A stretch of 64,000 nt of DNA from Streptomyces nodosus (GTDB taxonomy: Bacteria > Actinomycetota > Actinomycetes > Streptomycetales > Streptomycetaceae): assembly GCF_008704995.1 (NCBI RefSeq), contig NZ_CP023747.1:4929501-4993500 (forward strand), in the 5' to 3' direction. Positions 1 through 8,097 of this stretch are shown here, piece by piece. The notes beneath the pieces are model-generated. The model saw nothing but the letters and a program-made list of their open reading frames with translations. It did no database searches and had not been told where the DNA came from. Position numbers and translations under genes: made by a program. The stretch's first letter is position 1; each line of letters opens with the position of its first letter.

Positions 1-1
1 C

Positions 2-1306
2 TACCGCTCCTCGCCCCAGGTCGTGCGCCTCGCCAACGGCCTCCTCGCCCAGGCCCGAGGCCGTGCCGCCGACCACCGCCTCGAACTGGTCTCCCAGCGT
101 GACCCGGGCCCCGAACCCCTCTACACCGAGTACGCCGACGAACCCACCGAGGCCGAGGGCGCCGCCCGCCGCATCCGCGATCTGCTCGCCGCCGGACTGC
201 CGCCTGCCGAGATCGCGGTCCTGTTCCGCACCAACTCCCAGTCCGAGATCTACGAGCAGGCCCTCGCGGACGCCGGCATCCCCTATCAGCTGCGCGGCGC
301 CGAACGGTTCTTCGACCGCCCGGAGGTGCGCAAGGCCGGCATCGCCCTGCGCGGTGCCGCCCGCTTCGGCGCCAATGACTCCCTCCTGGACGGAGCGGTC
401 GACCTGCCCTCCCAGGTGCGCGCCGTCCTCTCCGGCGAAGGCTGGACATCCACACCCCCCGCGGGGTCCGGAGCCGTCAGGGAGCGATGGGAGTCCCTGG
501 CCGCCCTGGTGAACCTCGCCCAGGACTTCGCCGCGGCCAGACCGGACGCCACCCTCGCCGACCTCGTCACCGAACTGGACGAGCGGGCCAACGCCCAGCA
601 CGCGCCGACCGTCCAGGGCGTGACCCTGGCCTCGCTGCACTCCGCCAAGGGCCTGGAATGGGACGCCGTCTTCGTCGTCGGGGTGGCCGAGGGCATGATG
701 CCGATCACCTACGCCAAGACGGACGAGCAGATCGAGGAGGAACGCCGGCTGCTCTATGTCGGTGTCACCCGTGCCAGGGAACACCTCCACATCTCCTGGG
801 CGCTCTCCCGGTCGCCCGGCGGCCGGCCCGGCCGGCGCCCCAGCCGCTTCCTGGACGGACTGCGGCCCGGTTCCTCCGGGGCCCAGGGCCGTGCCGCCGC
901 CGCGGGCATCGGAGGAATCGAACGGGGCTTCAGCACCATCGGCACGGCGGCCGTCCCGCGCCGCGCCGACCGGACCCCGGCTCGCTGCCGGGTCTGCGGG
1001 CGCACACTGTCCGACGCCGGTGAGATGAAGCTGATGCGCTGCGACGGCTGTCCCTCCGACATGGACGAGGGCCTCTATGAGCGGCTGCGCGCCTGGCGGA
1101 CGGTGCAGGCGCACCGCAGCGGGCAGCCCGCCTTCTGTGTGTTCACCGACCGCACCTTGGTCGCGATCGCCGAGGCGGTGCCGGAGGACGCGGGCGAACT
1201 GACCCGCATCCCGGGGGTCGGTGTCCGCAAGCTCAACCGCTACGGGGCGGATGTTCTGGCCATCTGCGCAGGCCAGGACCTCGCCGAAGAGGACCGGGAC
1301 GACTGA
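2..1306 (+). CDS. uvrD2: UvrD2-like ATP-dependent DNA helicase, 3' part
   Basis: The 5' end lies outside the window; the open frame enters at base 2 with YRSSPQVVRLAN, a conserved superfamily I helicase segment, and 434 residues are visible. The visible part contains the end of the second RecA-like domain with LHSAKGLEWDAVF and LLYVGVTRARE, the signatures of UvrD/PcrA helicases. Then come a four-cysteine motif (CRVCG and CDGC, about residues 320-345) and a C-terminal HRDC domain (about 355-425). The tetracysteine plus HRDC arrangement is what separates actinobacterial UvrD2 from UvrD1. Role by family: 3'-5' DNA unwinding in repair. The next gene is the wblC transcription unit, so this is probably the last gene of its own unit. 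Confidence 0.9.
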   Translation, partial: YRSSPQVVRLANGLLAQARGRAADHRLELVSQRDPGPEPLYTEYADEPTEAEGAARRIRDLLAAGLPPAEIAVLFRTNSQSEIYEQALADAGIPYQLRGAERFFDRPEVRKAGIALRGAARFGANDSLLDGAVDLPSQVRAVLSGEGWTSTPPAGSGAVRERWESLAALVNLAQDFAAARPDATLADLVTELDERANAQHAPTVQGVTLASLHSAKGLEWDAVFVVGVAEGMMPITYAKTDEQIEEERRLLYVGVTRAREHLHISWALSRSPGGRPGRRPSRFLDGLRPGSSGAQGRAAAAGIGGIERGFSTIGTAAVPRRADRTPARCRVCGRTLSDAGEMKLMRCDGCPSDMDEGLYERLRAWRTVQAHRSGQPAFCVFTDRTLVAIAEAVPEDAGELTRIPGVGVRKLNRYGADVLAICAGQDLAEEDRDD

Positions 1307-1318
1307 TGCCAACTCGTC

Positions 1319-1359
1319 GAAAAAATAGTTTGCGCATGCCCCGGGAATCCCCATAGGTT
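1319..1359 (+). promoter_or_regulatory. Probable wblC promoter with WblC/WhiB7-type AT-rich box
   Basis: An A/T run (AAAAAATAGT, 1320-1329) that stands out in GC-rich DNA sits directly against a -35-like TTGCGC (1330-1335), followed after 18 bp by TAGGTT (1354-1359). An AT-rich patch just upstream of the -35 is the known recognition arrangement for WhiB7/WblC acting with the housekeeping sigma factor, and wblC activates itself. Predicted transcription would start near 1367, giving a leader of about 600 nt before wblC. Confidence 0.6.
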
Positions 1360-1471
1360 CTTAGACACGGAAGCAGCGGCCTTCTCCGAGGCCCTGGTTC
1401 CGTGCTGTACTTGTCTGTCAGCCGGACCGGTTCACGCCCGTCCCCCTAGACGCCGAGAGGAGGCGATTGAA

Positions 1472-1792
1472 GTGATCAGCATCGAGACCAGCTCCATCCA
1501 CACCGTCAAAATGACCGGTCGCTCGGTCGTCGCCTCGTGCATGCTCGGCGTCTCCAACCCGGGCAGCGGTGTGTCCGGCATCCGTGCCATCCGTCCTGAG
1601 TCCTCCCTCGCTCCCGCGGGTCTTCCCGTCCGTGAGCGTGATGAGCGACCGACCAAGGCACTGGAAGCAGTAGTGGCACAGGCAGAGGCCTATGCCTTTG
1701 CGGCAGCCGGTGCCGGAGTCCGGAAGCAGACGACGCAGCACCACCTGATGTGGGCCTTCCGTGGGCCAGAACCCTGGAGTGATCCAGCCTGA
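1472..1792 (+). CDS. wblC leader upstream ORF (uORF), 106 codons
   Basis: GTG start with a strong ribosome site (GAGAGGAGG, 1455-1463). The product (106 aa) has no membrane segment, no cysteine pattern and no family I recognise. Its C-terminal half contains VVAQAEAYAFAAAGAG and ends in a His/Trp/Pro-containing tail (MWAFRGPEPWSDPA). The stop codon (1790-1792) lies inside an 8-bp hairpin and 23 nt before an intrinsic terminator, and wblC follows 174 nt later. That layout fits a regulatory leader ORF whose translation decides terminator formation, as reported for wblC/whiB7 leaders. Coding in its own right is also possible. Confidence 0.6.
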   Translation: MISIETSSIHTVKMTGRSVVASCMLGVSNPGSGVSGIRAIRPESSLAPAGLPVRERDERPTKALEAVVAQAEAYAFAAAGAGVRKQTTQHHLMWAFRGPEPWSDPA

Positions 1793-1805
1793 TCGTCGAT
1801 CAGGC
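1787..1805 (+). promoter_or_regulatory. Hairpin overlapping the uORF stop codon
   Basis: GCCTGATC (1787-1794) and GATCAGGC (1798-1805) form a perfect 8-bp stem with a 3-nt loop, enclosing the uORF TGA. A ribosome terminating or stalling there would open it. It is probably one element of the wblC attenuator. Confidence 0.5.
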
Positions 1806-1815
1806 CGGCGCCTTC

Positions 1816-1858
1816 AGGGCCGCGGAACCCCATCAGGGATCCGCGGCCCTTCTGTTTT
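1816..1858 (+). terminator. Intrinsic terminator (attenuator) in the wblC leader
   Basis: AGGGCCGCGGA (1816-1826) pairs perfectly with TCCGCGGCCCT (1840-1850), with three more G-C pairs inside the loop. A T-rich tail (TTCTGTTTT) follows. The T tract is unusual for this genome and makes this the most classical terminator in the window, yet it lies upstream of wblC on the same strand, so it should act as an attenuator. Confidence 0.8.
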
Positions 1859-1966
1859 CCCCGAACGGGGACGACGGAGCGAAGGGGCCCCGGGACAAGA
1901 AACACCCGGTACCAAGCCGACATCCGGTCCTACAGGGCCGGAACGACCAGACGAGGAAGACGAACC

Positions 1967-2335
1967 GTGCAACTCGAAGCGCACGCCCCGTCCGCACCGC
2001 CTTCCGAAACGATCTCCCCGCCCGGCTTCACGGAGGACTCCACCTTGACCCCCCTGACCGCGCTCACCGCGCTCGACGACGCCATCGAGAACCTCGGCGT
2101 GCCCGTCCCCTGCCGCTCCTTCGACCCGGAGGTCTTCTTCGCGGAGTCGCCCGCGGACGTCGAGTACGCCAAGTCCCTCTGCCGCACCTGCCCGCTGATG
2201 GAGGCCTGCCTCGCCGGCGCCAAGGAGCGGCGTGAGCCCTGGGGCGTCTGGGGTGGCGAGCTCTTCGTCCAGGGCGTCGTCGTCGCCCGGAAGCGGCCCC
2301 GTGGCCGCCCGCGCAAGAACCCGGTCACAGCATGA
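1967..2335 (+). CDS. wblC: WblC/WhiB7 antibiotic-response transcription regulator
   Basis: A 122-aa WhiB-family iron-sulfur protein. The four cluster ligands are C49, C72, C75 and C81, followed by the GVWGG turn (93-97). The C-terminus carries an AT-hook (RKRPRGRPRK), which distinguishes WblC/WhiB7 from other Wbl proteins. By family it binds the principal sigma factor and activates intrinsic resistance genes when translation is inhibited. The GTG start has GAGGAAG about 6 nt upstream. The leader holds an uORF and a terminator, and the promoter an AT-rich box, both consistent with induction by ribosome-targeting drugs. It overlaps the next gene by 4 nt. Confidence 0.95.
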   Translation: MQLEAHAPSAPPSETISPPGFTEDSTLTPLTALTALDDAIENLGVPVPCRSFDPEVFFAESPADVEYAKSLCRTCPLMEACLAGAKERREPWGVWGGELFVQGVVVARKRPRGRPRKNPVTA

Positions 2336-2655
2336 ACACCGCAGGCACCATCGACCGTCCCCTCACGCACGATCCCAAGAAGCAGGCCCCGATGAAGCCG
2401 TCCACGAGCGAGCCCACAGGCTCCGTGATCCCAGATTTCACCTCGACCGGCGCGAACGCCTCGCGTCAGAACAGGACCCGCGAGATGCAACTCATCCCAG
2501 AAGCCCTGGCACGCGCGCATATGCAGGATCGAAGGCGTGATGCCGAGCGGGAACGCCAGGCCGCGCGCCTGGTGATCGCCCGCCGGATGCAGCGCCGGGC
2601 CGAGCGCGCCTCGCTGCGCGCCCGCCGCGCCCTCGCCATGGCCGTCATGCAGTAG
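2332..2655 (+). CDS. Hypothetical basic protein coupled to wblC
   Basis: 107 aa, starting in an ATGA overlap with the wblC stop, so it is probably translated by coupling. The N-terminal half is polar and probably disordered. The C-terminal half (about 55-107) is a strongly basic, Arg/Ala/Gln-rich helix (RRRDAERERQAARLVIARR). No domain is recognised. An internal in-frame ATG (MKPST, codon 21) could also serve as start. A small conserved gene is often found immediately after wblC in streptomycetes; its function is unknown. Confidence 0.65.
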   Translation: MNTAGTIDRPLTHDPKKQAPMKPSTSEPTGSVIPDFTSTGANASRQNRTREMQLIPEALARAHMQDRRRDAERERQAARLVIARRMQRRAERASLRARRALAMAVMQ

Positions 2656-2686
2656 GCCGACCTCGGCAGTCGGTACCCGGAACACT

Positions 2687-2720
2687 CGCGGGGTCCGGTC
2701 CGGAGGGACCGGACCCCGCG
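2687..2720. terminator. Strong hairpin terminator between wblC unit and ABC1 kinase
   Basis: A perfect 15-bp stem (2687-2701 with 2706-2720, loop GGAG) sits between the convergent wblC unit and the gene ending at 2783. No T tract, as is common in Streptomyces; it probably works in both directions. Confidence 0.75.
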
Positions 2721-2782
2721 CTGCGTGGTGAGAGCGCCGCGTCAGACCGGTGGCGGCGACGCCACCGGGGCGACGGCCCGGC

Positions 2783-4216
2783 TCATGCCTCCGCCGCCGG
2801 TTCCTCCGTGGTGGGTTCCGCCGCGGTCGGTTCCTCGGCCGCTGGTTCCGCCGCCTGCTCCTCGGCCGCCGTCTCCTCTTCCGGCAGAAAGCCCGGCAGC
2901 CACTCCTCCAGCTCGTCGCGCAGACGGACCGTCGCGCCCAACTGGCACAGCACCCCGATGGTGCTCAGGGTCACCCGGTGTATCAGGAGGTACGAGGGCG
3001 GCAGGTTCAGCCGTTTGCCCAGCTGGTAGGCGGGGGAGCGGGGGTCGGCCACACGGGCCGCCTGGCTGCGCATCCAGCTGCGGCTGAAGGTGAACTCATC
3101 GGCCTGGGCGGGCTCGATGATCGGGAGAAGATAGTCGAGGACCGCTTCGGGGTCGAGTTCGACGGACTCCTTCACAAACCCCTCGGCGCCGAGAAGTTCA
3201 TAGACCGACCGGGCGTCGCTCTCCAGCGCCAGCCGCAGGGAGCGTCCGATCGGGGCCGGCAGCCCGCCGGGCAGACGGTCGACCGTGCCGAAGTCGAGCA
3301 CCCCGAGACGCCAGTTCTCCGGGTCGGCGCCGTCACCGGAGCCGGGCAGCAGGCGGAAGTTGCCCGGGTGCGGGTCGGCGTGCAGCAGACCCGTGCGGGC
3401 GGGGCCCGAGAAGAGGAAGCGGGCCAGCACCTGGCCGGCGCGGTTGCGCTGTTCCTCGGTGCCTTCGGCGATCACCTCCGCCAGTGGTATGCCGTCGACC
3501 CACTCGGTCACTAGGACCTGGTCGCACTGGTGTACTACCGCTGGCACCATGACGTCCGGATCGCCCGCGAACTCCTCCGCATGCGCCTGCTGTGCCTCCG
3601 CCTCAAGGCCGTAGTCCAGCTCCTCCGCGACCCGGTCGCGCAGCTCCGCGATCAGCGGCTTGACGTCGATGCCCGGGATCAGAGGACCCAAGAGACGGGC
3701 AAAGCGGCTCAATTGCCCCAAATCGGAGAGCAGTGCCTCGCCCGCGCCCGGGTACTGCACCTTGATCGCGACCTCGCGGCCGTCGTGCCAGACCCCCCGG
3801 TGCACCTGGCCGATCGAGGCCGCCGCCGCGGGCTTGTCCTCGAACTCCAGGAACAGCTCGTGCCAGTCGTCCCCCAGATGCTGCTCCAGCACGTCGTGCA
3901 CCGTGCTGGTCGGCATCGGCGGGGCTGCCTCCTGGAGTTTGGTCAGCGCGGCGCGGTAGGGCCCGGCGACCTCCTCGGGAAGCGCCGACTCGAAGACGGA
4001 CAGGGCCTGCCCGAACTTCATCGCGCCGCCCTTCAGCTCCCCGAGCACTTTGAACAACTGTTCGGCTGTGCGCTGTTGGAGCTCGCGGCCGACGATCTCC
4101 GCGGACTCGCCGACGATCCGTTTGCCGAGGCCCCAGGTCGCGCGGCCGGCGAAGCCGAGCGGGAGCGCGGCGAGCTTGGCGGTCCGGGTGACCGCCTTCC
4201 GGGGAAGATCAGACAT
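2783..4216 (-). CDS. ABC1/AarF (UbiB/ADCK) family atypical kinase
   Basis: 477 aa. Family signatures in order: KGGAMKFGQALS (the KxGQ motif), the Ala-rich loop AAAASIGQVH, VAIKVQYPG (ATP-binding Lys), LHADPHPGNF and VLDFGTV (the DFG equivalent). The last 40 residues are a low-complexity Ala/Glu/Pro/Thr tail built from AEEPT-like repeats. The ATG start (MSDLPRK) lies 8 nt inside the end of the upstream ThiF-like gene, so the two are translationally coupled. Members act on lipid or quinone metabolism as ATPases or kinases. Streptomyces makes menaquinone, but the substrate cannot be inferred here. A longer frame upstream of 4216 is shadow. Confidence 0.9.
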   Translation of the reverse strand: MSDLPRKAVTRTAKLAALPLGFAGRATWGLGKRIVGESAEIVGRELQQRTAEQLFKVLGELKGGAMKFGQALSVFESALPEEVAGPYRAALTKLQEAAPPMPTSTVHDVLEQHLGDDWHELFLEFEDKPAAAASIGQVHRGVWHDGREVAIKVQYPGAGEALLSDLGQLSRFARLLGPLIPGIDVKPLIAELRDRVAEELDYGLEAEAQQAHAEEFAGDPDVMVPAVVHQCDQVLVTEWVDGIPLAEVIAEGTEEQRNRAGQVLARFLFSGPARTGLLHADPHPGNFRLLPGSGDGADPENWRLGVLDFGTVDRLPGGLPAPIGRSLRLALESDARSVYELLGAEGFVKESVELDPEAVLDYLLPIIEPAQADEFTFSRSWMRSQAARVADPRSPAYQLGKRLNLPPSYLLIHRVTLSTIGVLCQLGATVRLRDELEEWLPGFLPEEETAAEEQAAEPAAEEPTAAEPTTEEPAAEA

Positions 4217-5426
4217 GCGCCCTCCAAGTCCCGGACAGCCGCGCCGCGTGTGTCGTGCTCGACAGGTTCTCCGACGGCCGTCGCTCCGCCATTGTCTCGT
4301 GACCCGCCCCGTCCTCCGGGATGTGTTCTTCCTTACCTTTCTCCGCCGCCCCGCAATCGCACGCCGGATGGACCCACACCGGTCGTGCGTGCCAGTCGAG
4401 CCGGGGCACGGACGCCTCCCAGCGCGCACCCGCGCTGGAGGGCGTGTCGCCGTCCAGAAAGGCGAGCGCGTGTCCGGCGGCGACCCCCGCGACGGCGCTC
4501 GCCAGAGCGAGGTCGCACGCCTGGACCCGGGGCGGGCGCCCGGAGCGCCACTGGGCGACCAGACGCGGCCAGGTCTCGTCTCGCTCGGCACGCCCCCGGT
4601 CGAGGCATCCCGCGCAGCCGGTGTCCCCGGGGAGCACGAACGGGCCGACGATCCCCGTGCCCTCCGCGACACCGGCGTACAGATGGGGAGTGCCGCCGGC
4701 GATCAGGGGCTCGGCGGCGAACGGATCGGGCGCATGGACGTCCACTCCGTCGCGTGGGGCGAGGATCACCAGGGAGAAGGGCAGGTCCGCGTGGCGGGTG
4801 CGCCGCGAGGCGCGCTGCCGGCGCGGTGGCCGGTCCGGAGCGGCGGCCCGCACCGCGCGGCGGGCCGCCTCCTCCCGGCGCTCGCCGACGGAGTCCGCCG
4901 GCAGTCCGCCCGGTGCCACGTCCCACGGTTCCACGCGGCCGGTGTCACGGACCTCGACCTCGCCGACACCGGCGCCCGCCAGCAGCGAGGCCAGGACCAC
5001 TCCCACCCGTCCCGCGCCGCGGATCTGGACTCTCGAAGAACGGCGGGCGGCCAGACGACGGACGGGCTCCCCCGGTCCGCGGGCGACCAGCGACAGCGAG
5101 GCCAGATCGGGACGGAGACGGTCCATCACGGCGGCCTTGGCGCGCAGGGCCTCGGCCCCCGGTCCGCCGCCCGTCGCGTCGTCGAGCAGTCCCGCGCCGG
5201 ACAGGCTCTCCACGAGCGCGTCGACATGTCCGTCGGGCAGGCCCGTGCGGCGGGCCTCCTCCCGCAGCAGCGGCAGTCCGCGAGTCCCGTCGAGCAGGGG
5301 GAGGAAGCTCCCCGTCGCGGTGTCCACCGGACCCAGCACCATCGCGTGTGCGGGTGCCATCCCGAACTGCACGGTGTTCAGATCGCGCCAGCCGCGCCGC
5401 AGCGCGGGCTTCATCATCGGATGCAT
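4209..5426 (-). CDS. ThiF/E1-like adenylyltransferase-fold protein
   Basis: 405 aa. A nucleotide-binding turn GAGRVGVVLASLLAGAG (about 135-152) followed by EVRDTGRVEPWD is the Rossmann core of ThiF/MoeB/E1 proteins. Possible zinc ligands are CAGC (about 275) and the late CDC. The first 130 residues resemble no activating enzyme I know and may be a substrate-recognition domain. The family adenylates a C-terminal carboxylate or a peptide, but no ubiquitin-like or peptide partner is visible nearby. The next gene is an ABC1 kinase overlapping by 8 nt, which suggests joint function. Start at MHPMMKP; MMKP three codons later is an alternative. Confidence 0.75.
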   Translation of the reverse strand: MHPMMKPALRRGWRDLNTVQFGMAPAHAMVLGPVDTATGSFLPLLDGTRGLPLLREEARRTGLPDGHVDALVESLSGAGLLDDATGGGPGAEALRAKAAVMDRLRPDLASLSLVARGPGEPVRRLAARRSSRVQIRGAGRVGVVLASLLAGAGVGEVEVRDTGRVEPWDVAPGGLPADSVGERREEAARRAVRAAAPDRPPRRQRASRRTRHADLPFSLVILAPRDGVDVHAPDPFAAEPLIAGGTPHLYAGVAEGTGIVGPFVLPGDTGCAGCLDRGRAERDETWPRLVAQWRSGRPPRVQACDLALASAVAGVAAGHALAFLDGDTPSSAGARWEASVPRLDWHARPVWVHPACDCGAAEKGKEEHIPEDGAGHETMAERRPSENLSSTTHAARLSGTWRAHV

Positions 5427-5640
5427 GACCGGTCCCCGTCGTCCGTAGTACGTCCCCGTGTGCCGGCGGAAGGTGTGGTCCGCCGACGCATGTCAGCATG
5501 CCGGTACGGGCAGAGGAGGCGCCGAAAGTTGTCCACAGGCCGGGACATCGGTCGTATGAGCCGATCGCAGGGGGTGCGGATCGGCGCGGATCCGTTCCGG
5601 AGGCGGGACTTCCGCCGTGGTCAGCGGGTAACGTCGGTGC

Positions 5641-6294
5641 GTGCCCGCCGACCCACTGCACAGCGCCGGACAGCCACAGCGCAGCACGACGAGCCAGCCG
5701 ACCCCCGGCTCGCGGACGAGCGCGATCGAAGTACGCAGAAGTGCGCGACGCCGCAGAACGGTCTCCGCGTACCGTGAGGGCGATCGCACCGTGGTGCTGA
5801 TCCCCGCCCGGATGTCCGAGGCGGAGGAGCAGCGCTGGGTGACCGTCATGCTCGACAAGCTGGCCGCCCAGGAGAACAAGCGGGTCATCGGCGACGCGCA
5901 GCTGGCCGAGCGCGCCGAGCGGCTGTCGGCGGAGTACTTCGAGGGCCAGGCGCGGCCCACCTCGGTGCGCTGGGTCACCAACCAGAACACCCGCTGGGGC
6001 TCCTGCACCCCGTCCGAGGGCAGCATCCGGCTGTCGCACCGGTTGCAGGGGATGCCCGAGTACGTCGTCGACTATGTGCTGCTGCACGAGCTCGCGCATC
6101 TGCTGGTGCCCGGACACGGGCCGCGCTTCTGGCGGTTGCTCGAAGCGTATCCGCGTACCGAACGGGCCCGCGGCTACCTCGAAGGAGTGGTCGCGGCCGA
6201 GCGGTTGCCGCATCAGCCCGCGCCCGCCGAGGAACAGGGCCACGGCGCGGACCCGGACATGCCCCCGCCGGCCGCGGGCCCGCACGCCGGGTGA
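5641..6294 (+). CDS. YgjP-like zinc metallopeptidase (M48/DUF45)
   Basis: 217 aa. The zinc site HELAHLL (about residues 150-156), a downstream HGPRFW and the upstream NTRWGSC motif are the hallmarks of the YgjP/DUF45 family of soluble metallopeptidases. Residues 1-50 are basic and probably disordered, and the last 30 are Pro/Ala/Glu-rich. No signal peptide or membrane span. Substrate unknown. The GTG start at 5641 is the first in frame with a plausible upstream region; starts a few codons later are possible. It stands alone between a divergent ThiF-like gene and the TerD/AIM24 group. Confidence 0.85.
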   Translation: MPADPLHSAGQPQRSTTSQPTPGSRTSAIEVRRSARRRRTVSAYREGDRTVVLIPARMSEAEEQRWVTVMLDKLAAQENKRVIGDAQLAERAERLSAEYFEGQARPTSVRWVTNQNTRWGSCTPSEGSIRLSHRLQGMPEYVVDYVLLHELAHLLVPGHGPRFWRLLEAYPRTERARGYLEGVVAAERLPHQPAPAEEQGHGADPDMPPPAAGPHAG

Positions 6295-6415
6295 GGCCGT
6301 GGCCGCAGGCGGAGGCGGTTGTGTAGCGGATCTGTACCGACTTCGTCCGCTCCGGGCGTTTGCCGTTAGCCTGGCGCGACGTACTCGCACACGGGACGGG
6401 GGACGGTCGTCACGC

Positions 6416-8086
6416 ATGGCCAGGGAATTCCAACGCGGTCACAAAGCCAGGATCGGTGATCTCACCGCGGGCACGGATCTGTACGTGGGTGTGCAGATCT
6501 CCGCGCCCGGACTGACCTTCGACATCAGCTGCTTCGGTCTGGACGCCGACGAACGGCTTTCGGACGACCGGTACTTCGTCTTCTTCAACCAGCCGAAGAC
6601 ACCGGAGGAGGCGATTCAGCTCCTCGGTCCCCAGGCGGGTGACACGGAGTCGTTCCGGGTGACGCTCGACAGGATCCCGCCGCAGATCCAGAAGCTGTCC
6701 TTCACGGCCACCATCGACGGCGCCGGGCAGATGTCGGATATCGGCCCCGGATATCTGCGCATCGTCGCGGGCGGCGAGGAAGTGGCCCGCTACCCCTTCG
6801 ACGGTGCGGAGTTCACCACCGAACGCGCCGTCATGCTGGGCGATTTCTATCTGAAGGACGTCTGGCGGTTCGCCGCGGTCGGCCAGGGCTTCGACGGCGG
6901 CCTCGAGGCCCTGCTGAAGAACTTCGGCGGTGAGGTCCTCGAGGAGGAGCCGCCCGCCCCGCAGCAGTCCGACGCCGTCCCGGGGTTCGCCCCGCCCGCC
7001 CAGGCCACCGCTCCCCCCGCGTTCGCCGTCCCCGCCGCCCCGGCGCCCGCACCCCCGCCCACACCGGCCCCGGCGCCCGCACCCCCTCCGCTCCCGCAGC
7101 CCGCCGCCCAGGGCTTCGTGCCGCCCCCGGCACCCACGCCGACCGCACCGGTACCCACGCCTTCCGTGCATGCGGCCCCCACCGTCATCGCGCCCCTGTA
7201 TCCGCCGCCGGGCGGAACCGTCCCGCCGCCGGGTCCCGCGCCGCACGCCCCGGTCCCGCCGCCCGGGCCCCCGGGACCGCCGCCCGGCTACGGCGGGCAG
7301 CCGTCCGCCCCGACCCCGCCCGGCCCCGCTCAGCAGCCGCCCCACGGGCAGATCCCGGCACAGTTCGCCGGGCAGCCAGGGCCCCCGTCGCCCCACGCCA
7401 GTCCCCAGGGCGCCCCCCGGACCGGTGCCGGAGTGTCCGCCGCGCTCCGGCTCTACAAGGAGACGCCCACCGGCAGCCGCTGGACACAGCAGAACAAGAA
7501 GCTCGTCCGGGTCGACCTCGGCATCGGCGGGCAGCCCGTGCTGGCCCGCCAGGGCAGCATGGTGCTCTACCAGGGCAAGGTCGACTTCCACTACAAGGGC
7601 GCCGGTGTCGTCGGCCGGATCGTGGGCAACGCGACCGGCCAGGAGATGCAGCTGATGCGCTGTACCGGGCAGGGACAGGTGTTCCTCGCCGAGAGCGCCA
7701 CCCATCTGCATCTGATCGAACTTCAGGGCGACGCGATCTGTGTCTCCGCGGAGAACGTGCTCGCCTTCGACGAGTCCCTCACGTACGAGGTCCGGCGCAT
7801 CGAGGGGCACGGCATTCCCGGGGGCGCGCTGTTCACCATGCAGTTCCACGGGACCGGCACGCTCGTGGTGAAGACACACGGCACCCCCGTGGTGCTGCCC
7901 GTCACCCCGACGACCTTCGCCGACAGCAACGCCGTCGTCGCCTGGTCGGCCGCCGCCCAGGTGATCGTCTCCAGCCAGGTGAGCATGCGCCGCAACGCCT
8001 ACCCCGGGGACAGCGGGGAGGGCGTCAATCTGCAGTTCCGTGCCGCGCCCGGCAGCTTTGTCGTCGTCCAGCCCTACGAGGTCTGA
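6416..8086 (+). CDS. TerD-AIM24 fusion protein with proline-rich linker
   Basis: 556 aa in three parts. Residues 1-178 are a TerD-type domain (FQRGHKARIGDL, DISCFGLDADERLSDDRYFVFF), the calcium-binding stress-domain family of tellurite resistance loci. Residues 178-340 are an extreme Pro/Ala linker (runs such as PAPPPTPAPAPAPPP). Residues 340-556 are an AIM24 domain (LVRVDLGIGGQPVLARQGSM, FDESLTYEVRRIEG). The ATG start at 6416 was chosen because the TerD domain begins there; the open frame further upstream is shadow of the previous gene. First of three co-directional genes with 11- and 17-nt gaps. No TerB, TerC or metal-transport gene is adjacent. The biochemical role is unknown. Confidence 0.85.
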   Translation: MAREFQRGHKARIGDLTAGTDLYVGVQISAPGLTFDISCFGLDADERLSDDRYFVFFNQPKTPEEAIQLLGPQAGDTESFRVTLDRIPPQIQKLSFTATIDGAGQMSDIGPGYLRIVAGGEEVARYPFDGAEFTTERAVMLGDFYLKDVWRFAAVGQGFDGGLEALLKNFGGEVLEEEPPAPQQSDAVPGFAPPAQATAPPAFAVPAAPAPAPPPTPAPAPAPPPLPQPAAQGFVPPPAPTPTAPVPTPSVHAAPTVIAPLYPPPGGTVPPPGPAPHAPVPPPGPPGPPPGYGGQPSAPTPPGPAQQPPHGQIPAQFAGQPGPPSPHASPQGAPRTGAGVSAALRLYKETPTGSRWTQQNKKLVRVDLGIGGQPVLARQGSMVLYQGKVDFHYKGAGVVGRIVGNATGQEMQLMRCTGQGQVFLAESATHLHLIELQGDAICVSAENVLAFDESLTYEVRRIEGHGIPGGALFTMQFHGTGTLVVKTHGTPVVLPVTPTTFADSNAVVAWSAAAQVIVSSQVSMRRNAYPGDSGEGVNLQFRAAPGSFVVVQPYEV

Positions 8087-8097
8087 GGGAGCCCGTC

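Noticed and set aside
1340..1360. A SigR promoter for wblC (CGGGAAT near 1343)
   Set aside because: The nearest GTT is only 8 bp away, not 18; the AT-box plus TTGCGC/TAGGTT promoter fits better.
3530..5428. A 632-codon plus-strand frame opposite the ABC1 kinase and ThiF-like genes
   Set aside because: Arg/Pro-rich shadow of the real minus-strand genes; it changes character exactly at their borders.
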